A stretch of DNA of 64,000 bases from Arachis hypogaea. Its lineage: Eukaryota > Streptophyta > Magnoliopsida > Fabales > Fabaceae. Numbering within the stretch: the first letter of the stretch is position 1; every line of letters begins with the position of its first letter. Made by a program: the position numbers and the translations under genes. A model generated the notes under the pieces. It worked only from the letters and a program-made list of their open reading frames with translations. It was not told where the DNA came from and did not search any database. The DNA is taken from contig NC_092038.1 of assembly GCF_003086295.3 (NCBI RefSeq), positions 96,441,837 through 96,505,836 of the forward strand, given 5' to 3'. Below are positions 40,993-54,315 of the stretch, one piece after another.

Positions 40993-42236
40993 GCCACACG
41001 CCCATGTTACATCTCCCAGGATTTGATCTTACCATGGCATGCCACACACAGGCTCACGGCATTGCACACTGGGCCAGAACTCTAGAAGACCACTTCAAGG
41101 CACCATTTGGGCATTTTACACGCTGCACCAAGGGCGTGTCACACGCCAAGCACTAGCACTCCCTGGGGAAAGAAGCTAGTGGTGTTTTACACGCAAATAG
41201 AGTGGCGTTCCACACACCCCAGGGCCCAACTTCTACAAGTCATTTTTCAACACTTCAATCCCACTAAGGTTGCTAAAGGATTGGATCACTGAAGCCTTGA
41301 ATCGAAAAACACAATTGAAATTTGAAGATTTAATACAAAAGATTTGATTTGATTTGTTTTTGTTTTTAAATTAAATTTGAAATTAATGATTGGGCTTGTT
41401 TTATGTTTTAGTCTACAAGGTTCTTGAAAAAACTTTGATGAGGACCTGGAGACCTTTTGGTCGTTTTTCATTCTAAGTTTTTTATTTTCATTGAAGTATG
41501 AGTCACTAATGTCCTTGGTTAAGGTTATGAGCTCTGTTGATTTCTATGGACTAATGTTATAGCTTTTCTATCTTGAGTAATGCATTGATGTTTTCTTAAG
41601 AAAATATTTTCGTTCTTCATCCAAAGGATTTGAAAATGTTGGGAAACAATTCTTCTCTGACTTGAATTTATTTAATATCTTGAAAAAGTTAATTAATTGA
41701 ATTAAGCTTGAAAATGTTTTCTCATGATTCTTAGGTTTTGAACTTGGACTTGATAGGTGACATCGAATCAACCAAGTTTTGTTCTCAAGGATTATGTGAT
41801 TTTTAAATCAGTTAACATTCTTAACCTCTTGTCATAATTAATCAATCATTGAATTGATAATTGATTAGGATTAGAGAAATTGAATTACTAAGGAATTAGA
41901 GTTTAATTACTTATGATTTGTCATAGATACATCATTGCTTAATCAAGATGAAAAGTGAAAAATGCTTTTCTGAAAGTTTCAACATCTCTAAAACCTTAAC
42001 TCTTTTGCATCATATTTCTTTCTCAATTACTTACGACTTGTTTTTATTCACTTCTTTGTTTATAGCAATTGCTCTTGAAACCCTTAATTTTGATTGTCTG
42101 ACTAGAATAATCAATTGACTATTGCTTGCTTAATGTGTTAATCCTCATGGAATGATAACCAACTCCCATGGTATTACTTGATATGACTCGGTGCACTTGT
42201 TAATCGTTTATTGTTTGCAAAATCTGCATCATCTAG
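40993..42236 (+). repeat. T-type LTR G, right piece
   Basis: Noncoding. It ends GCAAAATCTGCATCA near 42234. The last ~150 bases (TTAATCCTCATGG, CCCATGGTATTACTTGAT, CGGTGCACTTG) match the end of the T LTR in opposite orientation. Words such as GGCGTGCCACACGCC and GGCGTGTCACACGCC occur near 40988-41160. A 5' LTR start is not identifiable. Confidence 0.65.
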
Positions 42237-42241
42237 CTAAG

Positions 42242-43729
42242 TGATAAACCCATATTTTACGATGAATTTTGGATAGAAAAAAGTGACATTTATCAACTTA
42301 TCTTGCATTTATTCATGAAAAATGCATGCTTTTGTGATTTTTTTCCAATTGTGCTTTATTGTGAAAAACATGCTTTTTATGCCTTTAAATTGTCAAATTA
42401 AATCTATCTTTATTCCATTCGATACATAGATATGTTTGTTTAAGTGATTTAAGTTTTATAACGCAAGGATGACTTAGAAGGATGAAGGAAAGACATGCAA
42501 AAGTGGAGAATTCACGAAGAAGTGGAGGATTTGTAGACCTGTCAATCGTTACCTCTTCATACTAAAGTGATCATAACTTAAGTAATAAAGCTCCGAATAA
42601 GGCAGTTCTAGTGGGATTAGAAAGCTAACATCCATGGCTTTAAAATGATATGCATACATCTATAGTGGACATTGAGTTAACCTGCCCACATATGCAGGCA
42701 AATCTCGTGTAAGCGACATACCAAAAACGTGCTTCATTAAAGAAACATATGAGGGGCGATTTCTGGAGCATTTTGGGCCCAATCCAAACTCATTTCTAAT
42801 GCTATTGAACCAAGAATTAAAGGAAAAATGACCCAAGTAGTGTTAGTTTTAGTTTTACATTGTGTTTTAGGTCAATTCTAGAGAGACAAGCTCCAACTTT
42901 TCTCTAGAATTTAGGATTCTTAGCTAAGTTTCTCTTTAAATTTAGATTTTGGTCTTGTTTTAGTGTAGTTTTCTTTATATTTTCTTATTTTAGTGTCTTA
43001 ATTTTCTTACTATTGTTAATTTCTCATTTTTGTCACTTTTAGTTTATAAACTCTCTTGTTAATTTCAATTTCCTTTAATGAATTTGATGTTTTATGTTTT
43101 CTTGATGCTTAATTGAGTTGTTGTTATTAATTTTCTTTATGTTTATGCACTCAAGGTGTTTGTTAAAATGCTTGAATTAGTTTTAGTATAGATTTTTGCA
43201 TTCTTGACTTGTGATAGAGGAATTAGGTAATCTTGAGTCATTAATGTCCAATTTGGATTGATAATCTAGAGTTGTTAGTTGATCTTATATTCACTAACAT
43301 TAACCTCTTGCTAAGTCCAATTAGTAAATTTGAAATCAATTATTCCTACTTAACCTTCTCCCGATGTTGGAAACAACATAATAGGATTACTCTTGATGAT
43401 TGTTATGTTTAAATTAATGACAAGGATATAACTTCTTGATTCTCCATCCTAGCCAAGAATCCTTTTTAGCATTTGTTAGTTTTTCTTTCGTGCAATTGAT
43501 TTTCTTGTTAATTGCAATCCAAACCCCCCAATTTTCTCCAAAGCCAATAATTGAGCATTTTATTGCAATTTCTAGGGTGAACAACCTGGGATACTACTCC
43601 CAGTTTATTTTGGTTTGTATTGTGACAACCTTCTAAATTTTGATACGTGTCTATTGTTGGTTTGGATCTATACTACTAATGAATATTCTTTTTTAGAAAG
43701 AATTCTAAATTGATGATTGGAACGCGTCA
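42242..43729 (+). repeat. 5' LTR of F (1488 bp)
   Basis: TGATAAACCCATATTTTACG to GGAACGCGTCA, next to a primer site. It resembles the D/E LTRs in layout, with a homologous 3' region around 43200-43600. I see no CpG word array in it. Confidence 0.83.
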
Positions 43730-43734
43730 TTTTT

Positions 43735-43753
43735 TGGTGTTGTTACCGAGGAG
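43735..43753 (+). other. Primer binding site of F
   Basis: TGGTGTTGTTACCGAGGAG, a diverged tRNA-Asp-like site five bases after the LTR end. Confidence 0.7.
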
Positions 43754-43946
43754 TTGTAATGGTATTATATTATTGGCAATTATGAACATGTGAATATTGT
43801 GAATAGCTTACTTTTTGGACATTTCCTGGGTTTTGCTAGTAGTTAGGGGTTTTTTTCTTTGCTTTTTGATATTCTTTGTTTTGATTTATTATTTTCCTTA
43901 TTAATTCTCATCCTTATGGTTTTGTGTATGGTTGTGAAAATGTTGT

Positions 43947-44305
43947 AGGAAATGGCAATTTTAATGTCAGTTTTCACCAAGGAAGGAATTACCCATTGAG
44001 GTAGGAGCCTTAGGCATATGGACAATCTTCATGGCAATCTCCACCTCTACCCCGCTATGACTATAATCCTCCCTATGGTGCATACCAACCTAATGACTAT
44101 GGTGGCCATTGCTTTGATTGTAGACCTCAACCACCATATTCACATGACCGCCACTCTCAATATTTCTATCAACTACAATACTCTCAAACCGCATCCTACT
44201 TCCATCAAATATCTCCACAAGATCCATATCCATATGCTCCTTATGAACACCTTTGTGACTATTATGAATGAGCACCCATTGAACTACCACCACTCCAATA
44301 TCCAT
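43947..44305 (+). pseudogene. Pro/Tyr-rich ORF of F, first part
   Basis: Reads GNGNFNVSFHQGRNYPLR, two stops, then YGQSSWQSPPLPRYDYNPPY, YSHDRHSQYFYQLQYSQ and QDPYPYAPYEHLCDYYE, a further stop, and PPLQYPYPQ at the B insertion. Composition and the YGQSSWQ segment relate it to the D1 ORF. Three in-frame stops make it non-functional. Confidence 0.7.
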
Positions 44306-44750
44306 ATCCACAACTTAAATGGCAAGTGCACTAGGTTGTCCAAGTAATACCTCAGATGAGTGAGTGTTGATCCCACGAGAATTGATGGACTGAGCAAAAA
44401 TAGTTGAATGATTGGCTTAGTTAGGCAAGTGGTTTGAAATTGCATAAAACAGTAAATAAGTGAATAAGAAAGCAACTAAGAGTATTGATGTAAAAACAGT
44501 GAGAAAACGGTTAAGGCATCAGAGAAGTTTACTTTTCTGGATTAAAATGTCTTTCCAACTATTTTAACATTGAATGATTCATTCTATGGTAAATCATAAG
44601 TGTATAAACCCTAATCTCTTAGTGATTTAGCCTCCTCTGACCTTCATCAACTGCCACTCTTGTGGTCACTTAACTCAGATTAGAGGGTGAAGTTCAAAAA
44701 AAAATAGTTTACACTACGAAGGCCCTAACCACCCCAAACTGGCTAAATAG
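44306..44750 (-). repeat. 3' LTR of B, distal piece
   Basis: Matches 59510-59960 of the other B LTR (AACTT...GGCAAGTGCAC, CTAACCACCCCAAAC). Broken at 44750 by element C; continues at 55871. Confidence 0.8.
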
Positions 44751-46229
44751 ATACGCTTTTTGGGGGTAATTTCATGTAGATTTTAGTATGTTTTAATTAG
44801 TTTTTAGTAGAATATTATTAGTTTTTAGGCAAAAATCATATTTCTGGACTTTACTATGAGTTTGTGTGTTTTTCGGTGATTTCAGGTAATTTCTGGCTGA
44901 AATTGAGGGAGCTGAGCAAAAATCTGAGTTAGGCTGACAAAGGACTGCTGATGCTGTTGGATCCTGACCTCCCTACACTCGGAATGGACTTTTTGGAGCT
45001 ACAGGAGTCCAATTGGCGCGCTCTCAACGGCGTTGGAAATTAGACATCCAGGGCTTTCCAGCAATATATAATAGTCCATACTTTGTGCGAAGATAGACGA
45101 CGTAACTTGGCGTTGAACGCCAAGTACATGCTGCTGTCTGGAGTTAAACGCCAGAAACACGTCATGATCTGGAGTTGAACGCCCAAAACACGTTATAACT
45201 TGGAGTTCAACTCCAAGAAAAGCCTCAGCTCGTAGATAGCTTTAGTCTCAGCCCCAGCACACACCAAGTGGACCCCAGAAGTGGATTTCTGCACCAATTA
45301 TCTTAGTTTACTCATATTCTATAAACCTAGGTTACTAGTTTACTATTTAAACAACTTTTAGAGACTTACTTTTACCTCATGACATTTTCAGATATGAATT
45401 TTATACACCTCGACGGCATGAGTCTCTAAACTCCATTGTTTTGGGGGTGAGGAGCTCTGCAGCGTCTCGATGAATTAATACAATTGTTTTTATTTCACTC
45501 AAACGTGTGTGTGTTCCTATCTAAGATGTTCATTTGCGCTTAATTGTGAAGGAGGTGATGATCCGTGGCACTCATCACCTTCCTCAACCCATGAACGTGT
45601 GCTTGACAAACACCTGCGTTCTATATCAGAATGAATGAGCATCTCTTAGCTTCCTTAATCAGAATCTTCGTGGTATAAGCTAGAACTGATGGCGGCCATT
45701 CTTGAGGATCTGGAAAGTCTAAACCTTGTCTGTGGTATTCCGAGTAGGATTCAAGGATTGAATGGCTGTGACGAGCTTCAAACTCGCGATTGCTGGGCGT
45801 GATGACAAACGCAAAAGGATCAATGGATCCTATTCCAACATGATCGAGAACCGACAGCTGATTAGCTGTGCTGTGACAGAGCACCTTGACCGTTTTCACT
45901 GAGAGGATGGGAAGTAGCCACTGACAATGGTGACACCCTACGTACAGCTTGCCATGGATGGAACTTTACAAACAATTGAGTTGAATATTACATTGCAGGA
46001 ATTCAGAGGACAATAAAGTAACAATTTCTTATTCCCAATACTTTGACTTCTTACAATTAAATCCAATTGACATCCTGACTAAGATTAATAAAATAAACAT
46101 AGTCTGCTTCAAACCAATAATCTCCGTGGGATCGACCCTTACTCACGTAAGGTATTACTTGGACGACCCAGTGCACTTGCTGGTCAGTTGTGCGGATTGC
46201 AAAAAGTGTTATTGCAATTTCGTGCACCA
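44751..46229 (+). repeat. 5' LTR of C (5' end trimmed)
   Basis: Starts within the LTR at ATACGCTTTTTGGG and ends GTGCACCA. Palindromic words start at 45108, 45139, 45170 and 45201, exactly 31 apart. Relative to the 3' LTR it has a deletion of about 37 bp near 46005-46015 and several substitutions. Confidence 0.9.
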
Positions 46230-46235
46230 AGTTTT

Positions 46236-46271
46236 TGGCGCCGTTGCCGGGGATTGTTCGAGTTTGAACAA
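46236..46271 (+). other. Primer binding site and leader hairpin of C
   Basis: TGGCGCCGTTGCCGGGGAT (46236-46254) equals that of element 1. TTGTTC / GAACAA (46254-46259 and 46266-46271) forms a 6-bp stem with loop GAGTTT, as in the Feral-like element. Confidence 0.88.
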
Positions 46272-47218
46272 CTAAAGGTTTATTTTGTTGCTTAGATTAG
46301 GAAGAATTTATCCTTTTTTTTTACTAGAATTGCATCTTTTATTATCCCTTTTTAAAATTTTTTTTTTAAAAATATTATTTTTCTTTATCAATTTTTAATT
46401 TTTTTCGTGAGTTTGGTGTCCTGTTCAAAGTTTGGTGTTAATTGCATATATTATATTTTTCTTTAAATTTTTGAACTTGTGTTCTTTGTTCTTTATTGAT
46501 CTTCAAGTTGTTCTTGTTTGATCTTGAGTTTTTCTTGTCTTGTGTCTTTTCTTGTTTTTCTTGTGCTTTTTCAAAACATTAACTTTCAAAAATTTTATAC
46601 TTTTATCCATAAATATAATACATCTTTAAAATCAACACTGAAGTTGCTGCCCAATTGGCTGGAGCTTTAGTAGTTGTTCTTGATAATTGGGTATCTTCTT
46701 TGGAATCTTTTTCAAAAATAATTTTTCCTTGATTGAATCTTGTGCCAAACTCTAAGTTTGGTGTTTCCTTGTTAATTTTTCTTTAATTTTCGAAAATCTA
46801 TCTTGGTTTTCTAAAAAATTTTAAGTTTGGTGTTCTTTCTTTTATTCTTGGTGTTCTTGTGAATCTTCAAGGTGTTCTTGAGTCTTTCTTGCGTTTTAAT
46901 CTTAAAATTTTTAAGTTTGGTGTTCCTTGGTGTTTTCCCTCCAAAAATTTTCGAAAATAAGGAGCATTGGATCTAAAAATTTTAAGTCTTGTGTCTTTTG
47001 TGTGTTTTTCTCTTTCATCAAAAAATTTTAAAATTCAAAAAAAAATACTTTTCTAACTAATTTTGAACTACATTTTCGAAAATTTTATATAAAAATTCAG
47101 ATTTCAATTTCAAAATATTTTCAATTTCTGTTATTTATTTCGTTTCTATTTTATTTTATAAAATAAATTTTTATAAAATAAATAATATCAACATACATAT
47201 CATCTCCTTTATTCCATC
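46272..47218 (+). other. Untranslated leader of C
   Basis: AT-rich, no gene. AAGTTTGGTGT at 46428-46438, 46754-46764, 46823-46833 and 46913-46923, plus GAGTTTGGTGT near 46408. Confidence 0.75.
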
Positions 47219-50200
47219 ATGGAACTAAGTAGGAATGAACAGTCCAGGAGGACTCTGGGGTCATATGCTAACCCCACTACTGCTTCATATGGGAGTAGTA
47301 TCTGTATACCCTCCATTGGAGTTAGTAGCTTTGAGTTGAATCCTCAGCTCATTATCATGGTGCAGCAAACCTGCCAGTATTCCGGTCTTCCACAGGAAGA
47401 ACCTACAGAGTTTCTGGCACAATTTTTACAAATTGCTGACACAGTACATGATAAGGAAGTAGATCAGGATGTCTACAGATTATTACTGTTTCCATTTGCT
47501 GTAAAAGATCAAGCTAAGAGGTGGTTAAATAACCAGCCTAAGAACAGCATAAAAACATGGAAACAGTTGTCAGAAAAATTCCTGAATCACTATTTCCCTC
47601 CAAAACGGATGACACAGCTAAGGCTAAGCATCTAAGGCTTCAAACAAGGAGATAATGAATCCCTTTATGATGCCTGGGAGAGATACAGAGAGATGCTAAG
47701 CAAATGCCCCTCTGAAATGTTTTCAGAGTGGGTGCAATTAGACATCTTCTACTATGGGCTTACAGAAAAAGCTCAGATTTCTCTAGACCACTCAACTGGT
47801 GGATCTATACATATGAGAAAAACAATTGAAGAAGCTCAAGAGCTTATTGATACAGTTGCCAGAAATCAGCATATGTACCTAAGCAGTGAATCTTCCATGA
47901 AAGAAGAAGCTAAAATAGTAACTGCTGAACTCAGTCCTGTAGACCAGGCTAATGAATTCAATCAGCAATTAGACTTTCTAACTCAACAGCTAGCTGAATT
48001 CAAGGAAATACTACAGGAAACAAGAATGGCTAACAGGAATATGGAAGTACAGTTAAAGCAAACAGAAAAGCAACTGTCAAAACAAATAACAGAAGAATGC
48101 CAAGTAATTCAATTAAGAAGTGGGAAAACATTAAATACCTCACTTCAAAGCAGCAGGAAGCCAAGAAATGAACAAATGGCTACTCAAAATCCCTCTGAGG
48201 ACAATTAGAGCCCAGAGAGGAATAAGGCTGGCGCTGAACGCCCAGACCATGCTCATTTCTGGCATTCAACGCCAGAAAAAAGCATGAATCCGGCGTTGAA
48301 CGCCCAAAGGGAGCACAGTTCTGGCGTTCAGACGCCAGTAACAAATAAGGAGTTGGCGTCTAACGCCACTCCAGCTTCCACCCCTGGCATTCAAATGCCA
48401 GTGGGGGATCAGTCACATACAAGTGCTGATAACAACCCTTCTAAAAAGGCTTCCCAACCCACTTCTGTAGGTAATAAACCTGCAGCAACTAAGGTTGAGG
48501 AATATAAAGCTAAAATGCCTTATCCTCAAAAACTCTGCCAAGCGGAACAGGATAAGCAATTTGCTTGCTTTGCAGACTATCTCAGGACTCTTGAAATAAA
48601 GATTCCGTTTGCAGAAGCACTTGAGCAAATACCCTCTTATGCTAAGTTCATGAAAGAGATCTTAAGTCATAAGAAGGATTGGAGGGAGACTGAAAAAGTT
48701 TACCTCACTGAAGAATACAGTGCAGTCATTCTGAAAAGCTTACCTGAGAAACTTAAAGATCCCGGGAGCTTTATGATACCATGCACATTAGAGGGTACTT
48801 GTACCAAGCAAGCTTTATGTGATCTTGGGGCAAGTATCAACCTAATACCTACATCTACTATCAGAAAGCTTGGTTTGACTGAAGAAATCAAACCAACCAG
48901 GATATGTCTTCAACTTGCTGATGGCTCCATTAAATACCCATCAGGCGTGATTGAAGACATGATTGTCAAGGTTGGGCCATTTGCCTTTCCTACTGACTTT
49001 GTGGTGCTGGAAATGGAGGAGCACAAGAGTGCAACTCTCATTCTAGGAAGACCTTTCCTAGCAACTGGTCGAACCCTCATTGACGTCCAAAAAGGGGAAG
49101 TAACCTTGAGAGTCAATGAGGAGGAGTTCAAGTTGAATGTTGTCAAAGCCATGCAACATCCAGACACCCCAAATGACTGCATGAGTGTTGATATTATTGA
49201 CTCTCTGGTAAGAGAGGTCAATATGGCTGAGAGTCTCGAATCAGAGCTAGAGGACATCTTTAAAGATGTTCAGCCTGATTTGGAGGAATCAAAGAGAATA
49301 ATAGAACCTCTGAAAATCCCTCTGGAAGAGGAGAAACCTCCAAAACCCGAACTCAAACCATTACCACCATCCCTGAAATATGCATTTCTGGGAGAAGGTG
49401 ATACCTTCCCTGTAATCATAAGCTCTACCTTAGAGCCACAGGAAGAGGAAGCACTAATTCAAGTGCTAAGGACACACAAGACAGCTCTTGGGTGGTCCAT
49501 CAGTGATCTCAAGGGCATTAGCCCAGCCAGATGCATGCACAAGATCTTATTGGAGGATGACGCCATGCCAGTGGTTCAACCACAAAGGCGGTTGAATCCA
49601 GCCATGAAAGAAGTGGTGCAGAAAGAGGTCACTAAATTACTAGAGGCTGGGATTATTTATCCTATTTCTGACAGCCCCTAGGTGAGCCCTGTCCAAGTTA
49701 TCCCTAAGAAAGGTGGCATGACAGTGGTTCATAATGAAAAAAATGAACTGGTTCCTACAAGAACAGTTACTGGGTGGCGTATGTGTATTGATTATAGAAG
49801 GCTCAATACAGCCACCAGAAAGGATCATTTTCCTTTACCATTCATAGACCAGATGCTAGAATGACTGGCAGGTCATGAATACTACTGCTTCCTGGATGGA
49901 TATTCAGGTTATAATCAAATTGCAGTAGATCCAAAAGATCAAGAGAAAACGGCATTCACATGTCCATCTGGAGTATTTGCATACAGAAGGATGCCATTTG
50001 GCCTGTGCAATGCACCTGCAACCTTTCAGAGGTGCATGCTCTCAATTTTCTCTGATATGGTGAAAAACTTTCTGGAAGTCTTCATGGATGACTTTTCAGT
50101 ATTTGGAGACTCATTCAGCTCCTGTCTTGACCATCTAGCACTTGTTCTAAAGAGATGCCAAGAGACTAACCTGGTTTTAAACTGGAAAAAATGTCACTTT

Positions 50201-52236
50201 ATCGTGACTGAAGGAATTGTCCTTGGGCACAAAATCTCGAACAAGGGAATAGAGGTGGATCAAGCTAAGGTAGAGGTAATTGAAAAATTACCACTACCTG
50301 CCAATGTTAAGGCAATCAGAAGCTTTCTGGGGCATGCAGGATTCTATAGGAGGTTTATAAAGGATTTTTCAAAAATCGCCAGACCTCTGAGTAACCTGCT
50401 AGCTGCTGACACGCCATTTATCTTTGATAAAGAGTGTCTGCATGCATTTGAGACTCTGAAAGCTAAATTGGTCACAGCACCAATCATCTCTGCACCAGAC
50501 TGGACATTACCATTTGAATTGATGTGTGATGCCAGTGACCATGCCATTGGTGCAGTATTGGGACAGAGGCATGACAAGCTTCTGCACGTCATTTACTATG
50601 CCAGTCGTGTTTTAAATGACACACAGAAGAATTACACAACCACAGAAAAAGAGCTGCTTGCAGTGGTTTACGCCATTGACAAGTTCAGATCCTATTTGGT
50701 AGGATCAAAAGTGATTGTGTACACTGATCATGCTGCTCTTAAATATCTATTCACAAAGCAGGATTCAAAACCCAGACTCATCAGATGGGTGTTGCTTCTG
50801 CAAGAGTTTGATATAGAAATAAGAGATAGAAAAGGAACAGAGAATCAAGTAGCAGATCACCTGTCCCGAATAGAACCAGTAGAAGGGGCTTCCCCCCTCT
50901 CACTGAGATCTCTGAAACCTTTCCGGATGAGCAACTCTTTGCCATCCAGGAAGTGCCATGGTTTACAGATATTGCAAACTACAAGGCAGTGAGATTCATA
51001 CCCAAAGAGTACAGTAGGCTGCAATCAAAGAAATTGATCACAGATGCAAAGTACTATCTCTGGGATGAACCATATCTCTTCAAGAGATGTGCAGACGGAG
51101 TAATCCGTAGATGTGTGCCTAAGGAAGAAGCACAGAAAATTCTATGGCACTGCCATGGATCACAGTATAGAGGACATTTTGGAAGTGAGCGAACAGCCAC
51201 AAGAGTCCTCCAATATGGCTTCTACTGGCCTACTCTCTATAAAGATTCCCGAGCGTTTGTACTTAATTGTGACAGTTGCCAAAGATCTGGCAATCTGCCT
51301 CACAGTTATGCCATGCCTCAACAAGGGATCTTGGAGATTGAGTTGTTTGATGTATGGGGTATTGACTTTATGGGACCTTTCCCACCATCATACTCAAACA
51401 CTTTTATTCTGGTGGCAGTGGATTATGTATCCAAATGGGTGGAGGCTATTGCAACACCCACTAATGACACTAAAACAGTGTTAAAATTTCTCCAGAAACA
51501 CATCTTCAGCAGATTTGGTACCCCTAGAGTATTAATCAGTGATGGGGGCACTCATTTCTGCAATAAACAGCTTTACTCTGCTTTGGTTTGTTATGGAGTT
51601 AGCCACAAGGTAGCCACTCCATACCATCCACAGACTAATGGGCAAGCTGAAGTCTCAAATAGAGAACTCAAAAGAATCCTGGAACGGACTGTAATTAACC
51701 GTAGAAGGGATTGGGCAAGAAGCTTGGATGATGCTCTGTGGGCATACAGAACATCATTCAAGACCCCTATAGGGACCTCTCCATACCAGCTTGTGTATGG
51801 AAAGGCATGTCACTTGCTAGTGGAACTGGAACACAAGGCCTACTGGGCAACCAGATTCCTGAACCTTGATGCCAAGTTAGCTGGAGAAAAACGATTGCTT
51901 CAGTTAAATGAGCTAGAGGAATTTAGACTCAATGCTTTCGAGAATGCAAAAACATACAAAGAGAAAGCGAAAAGATGGCATGATAAGAAATTGTCATCCA
52001 GAGTCTTTGAGCCGGGGCAGAAAGTTCTGCTATTTAATTCTAGGCTCAAATTATTCCCTGGGAAATTAAAATCCCGGTGGAGAGGTCCGTATGTGATTAC
52101 AAGTGTATCACCATATGGATACGTAGAGCTTCAGGATAATGACTCTAACAAGAAGTTCATTGTTAATGGACAGAGAATTAAACATTATCTTGAAAGTAAT
52201 TTTGAGCAAGAATGCTCAAAACTGAGACTTGATTAG
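47219..52236 (+). pseudogene. pol: Gag-pol of C, with four premature stops and one frameshift
   Basis: Colinear with element 1 from [19 protein letters not shown] to the tag at 52234. Stops interrupt one frame at 47633 (CAA to TAA), 48206 (AAG to TAG), 49679 (TGG to TAG) and 49862 (AGA to TGA). A single-base loss near 50890, in the linker before integrase, shifts the frame, and integrase is then open from 50953. Here the protease-RT junction has seven A and reads through, which is why I treat the eight-A run in element 1 as an insertion. Protease ([11 protein letters not shown]), RT MDD, RNase H and the integrase catalytic residues are all still recognisable. No functional full-length product is expected. 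Confidence 0.92.
48229..48402 (+). repeat. Palindromic word array inside gag, element C
   Basis: Words start at 48229, 48260, 48291, 48322, 48354 and 48385 (31, 31, 31, 32, 31), several mutated. It corresponds to 2604-2747 of element 1, with one extra unit. Confidence 0.85.
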
Positions 52237-52248
52237 AGCTCAGTAATG

Positions 52249-52295
52249 GTCCAGCTAAAGACAATAAAGAAGCGCTTGCTGGAAGGCAACCCAGC
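52249..52295 (+). promoter_or_regulatory. Two-hairpin RNA module, element C
   Basis: HP1 GTCCAGCTAAAGAC, a 15-nt linker, HP2 GCTGGAAGGCAACCCAGC. The outermost HP2 pair is G-C where element 1 has G-U; one inner pair is lost (A opposite C). HP1 begins exactly 12 nt after the TAG stop. Confidence 0.82.
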
Positions 52296-52420
52296 CATTC
52301 ACAAAATTTAATTTTATTTGTTTCTGCTAATTAATTGATTTTTACAGGTATATGTCAAAGTATCTTCAAAGGTAAAATAGCAATTGATTGAATTCACAGA
52401 GTTACAGGGAAATTTGGAAG

Positions 52421-52755
52421 CTCACTGGCGTGAAAAAGCCAGTAAGAAACGTTTTGGGCGTTGAATGACCAAAAGAAGCACCCACTGGGCGTTCAACGCC
52501 AGTAAGGGTAGCCATCTAGGCGTTAAACGCCAGAAAGGAGCATCTTCTGGGCGGTGAATGCCAGAAAGAAGCACATTCTAGGCGTTTAACGCCAGATTGA
52601 CAGCGTCCTGGGCGTTCAGAAAAATGCCCAGTGACAAAGGACTTCCTGGCGTTCAACGCCAGAAAGAAGCAACAGCTGGGCGTTGAACGCCCACGAGAAG
52701 CAACAATTGGGCGTTAAACGCCCAAAACATGCAGCAGTTGGGCGTTTAACGCCAG
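52421..52755 (+). repeat. 31-nt phased palindromic word array, element C
   Basis: Opens with CTCACTGGCG...GCCAGTAAG. Words then start at 52456, 52487, 52518, 52549, 52580, 52610, 52647, 52678, 52709 and 52740: spacing 31, 31, 31, 31, 30, 37, 31, 31, 31. The single long step falls at the same longer word (GGCGTTCAGAAAAA...) as in element 1. Confidence 0.93.
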
Positions 52756-53054
52756 GATGGTGGGGAGGAGGTAAAATTCGTCTTTCTTCACAAATTTTCT
52801 AATTTTTATGTTTCAATTCATGATTTCTTGCATAAACATGTTTCAAAATATCATCCTTCAATTCCAAAATTTTTAATCATAATTTCTAAAAACACTAATT
52901 TCTAAAATCCCTTTTTCAAAAATGTCAAATGTATCTTAATTCATAAGCACAAATCTTTTTCCAATCCAAAGCTTTTTCAAATCTTTTTCAACTCATCATA
53001 TCTTTTGGATTTCGAAATTGCCTCTCCCTCTATTCCTCTCCTTTTCTTTCTTTT
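52756..53054 (+). other. Noncoding stretch before the ORF3 remnant of C
   Basis: AT-rich sequence with TTTTTCAAATC runs, as at the same place in element 1. No gene. Confidence 0.55.
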
Positions 53055-53255
53055 GCTTGAGGACAAGCAAACCTCTAAGTTTGGTGTGAGTTGCCATGAT
53101 CACTGAGCTAAAACTCATCAAGATCATGGCACCTAAGGGAACAGGAAGAGCAAGGATGTGAACTGAAGGAACTAAAGCGTCAGAAGCTATTCCTTGAAGG
53201 ACCAAACACCCCACAGACTAGAGGAACATCCACTTCCCAAAATACAGGTTGTTAA
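53055..53255 (+). pseudogene. ORF3 remnant of C with upstream priming-type motif
   Basis: GCTTGAGGACAAGC and TAAGTTTGGTGTG (53055-53088) precede ATGGCACCTAAGG at 53127 (MAPKG). The sequence then jumps to the equivalent of the last ~35 codons of element 1 ORF3 (GAACTAAAGCGTCAGAAG, ending CAGGTTGTTAAG). About 1 kb including the conserved domain is deleted. Confidence 0.82.
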
Positions 53256-54315
53256 GTTCTAATTTTAAGCTTTAACTCTGTGATAGTATTTTTATAGAAA
53301 TTTACCTTAGAAGTTATATAGGAGTAGTAGTAATTAGCATCTCTATTTTGATTTTATCTCCAATTAAGCTATAATTTATTTTTCTCATCATTATCAAACA
53401 TGAATAAATTAGTAGATTCTTAGAATAAAGAGGCAATATTTTTTTCGAGTTCTTAATAAGGAAAATTCTAATTATTTATATGTGGTGGCAATACTTTTTG
53501 TCTTCTGAATGAATGCCTGAACAGTGCATATTTTTTATATTGAATTTTATGAATGTTAAAATTGTTAGCTCCTGAAAGAATGACGAACAAGAGAAATGTT
53601 ATTGATGATCTGAAAAATCATGAAATTGATTCTTGAAGCAAGAAAAAGCAGTGAAAAACAAGCTTGCGAAAAAAAAAGTGAAAAAAAATTACAAGGAATC
53701 ATTGGATCAAGAAAGGGAATAAAAGCCAACAGCCCTTTAAAACCAAAAGGCAAGGGTGAAAAGGATCCAAGGCTTTGAGCATCAGTGGATAGGAGGGCCC
53801 AAGGAAATAGTTCTAGGCCTAAGCGGCTAAATCAAGCTGTCCCTAACCATGTGCTTGTGGCATGCAGGTCCAAGTGAAAAACTTGAGACTGAGTAGTTAA
53901 AGTCGTGATCCAAAGCAAAAAGAGTGTGCTTAAGAGCTCTGGACACCTCTAACTGGGGACTTTAGCAAAGCTGAGTCACAATCTGAAAAGGTTCACCCAG
54001 TCATGTGTCTGTGGCATTTATGTATCCGGTGGTAATACTGGAAAACAAAGTGCTTAGGGCCACGGCCAAGACTCATAAAGTAACTGTGTTCAAGAATCAA
54101 CATACTACACTAGGAGAATCAATACTATTATCTGAATTATGAGTTCCTATGGATGCCAATCATTCTGAATTTCAAAGGATAAAGGGAGATGCCAAAACTG
54201 TTCAGAAACAAAAAGCTACTAGCCCCGCTCATCTAAATTAGAATCTGAGCTTCACTTAAAACTCGGAGATTTTATTACTCCTTAAATTCTTTTTTATCCT
54301 ATTTTATTCATTTAG
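53256..54315 (+). other. 3' untranslated region of C
   Basis: No gene. Shares the conserved block with elements 1 and Feral-like (about 53920-54310) and the extra block at about 53725-53900 with the Feral-like element. Confidence 0.75.

Noticed and set aside
47633..49864. Stop-codon recoding in C gag-pol
   Set aside because: The four stops each differ from element 1 by one or two base changes, sit at unrelated places and coexist with a frameshift, so they look like decay.
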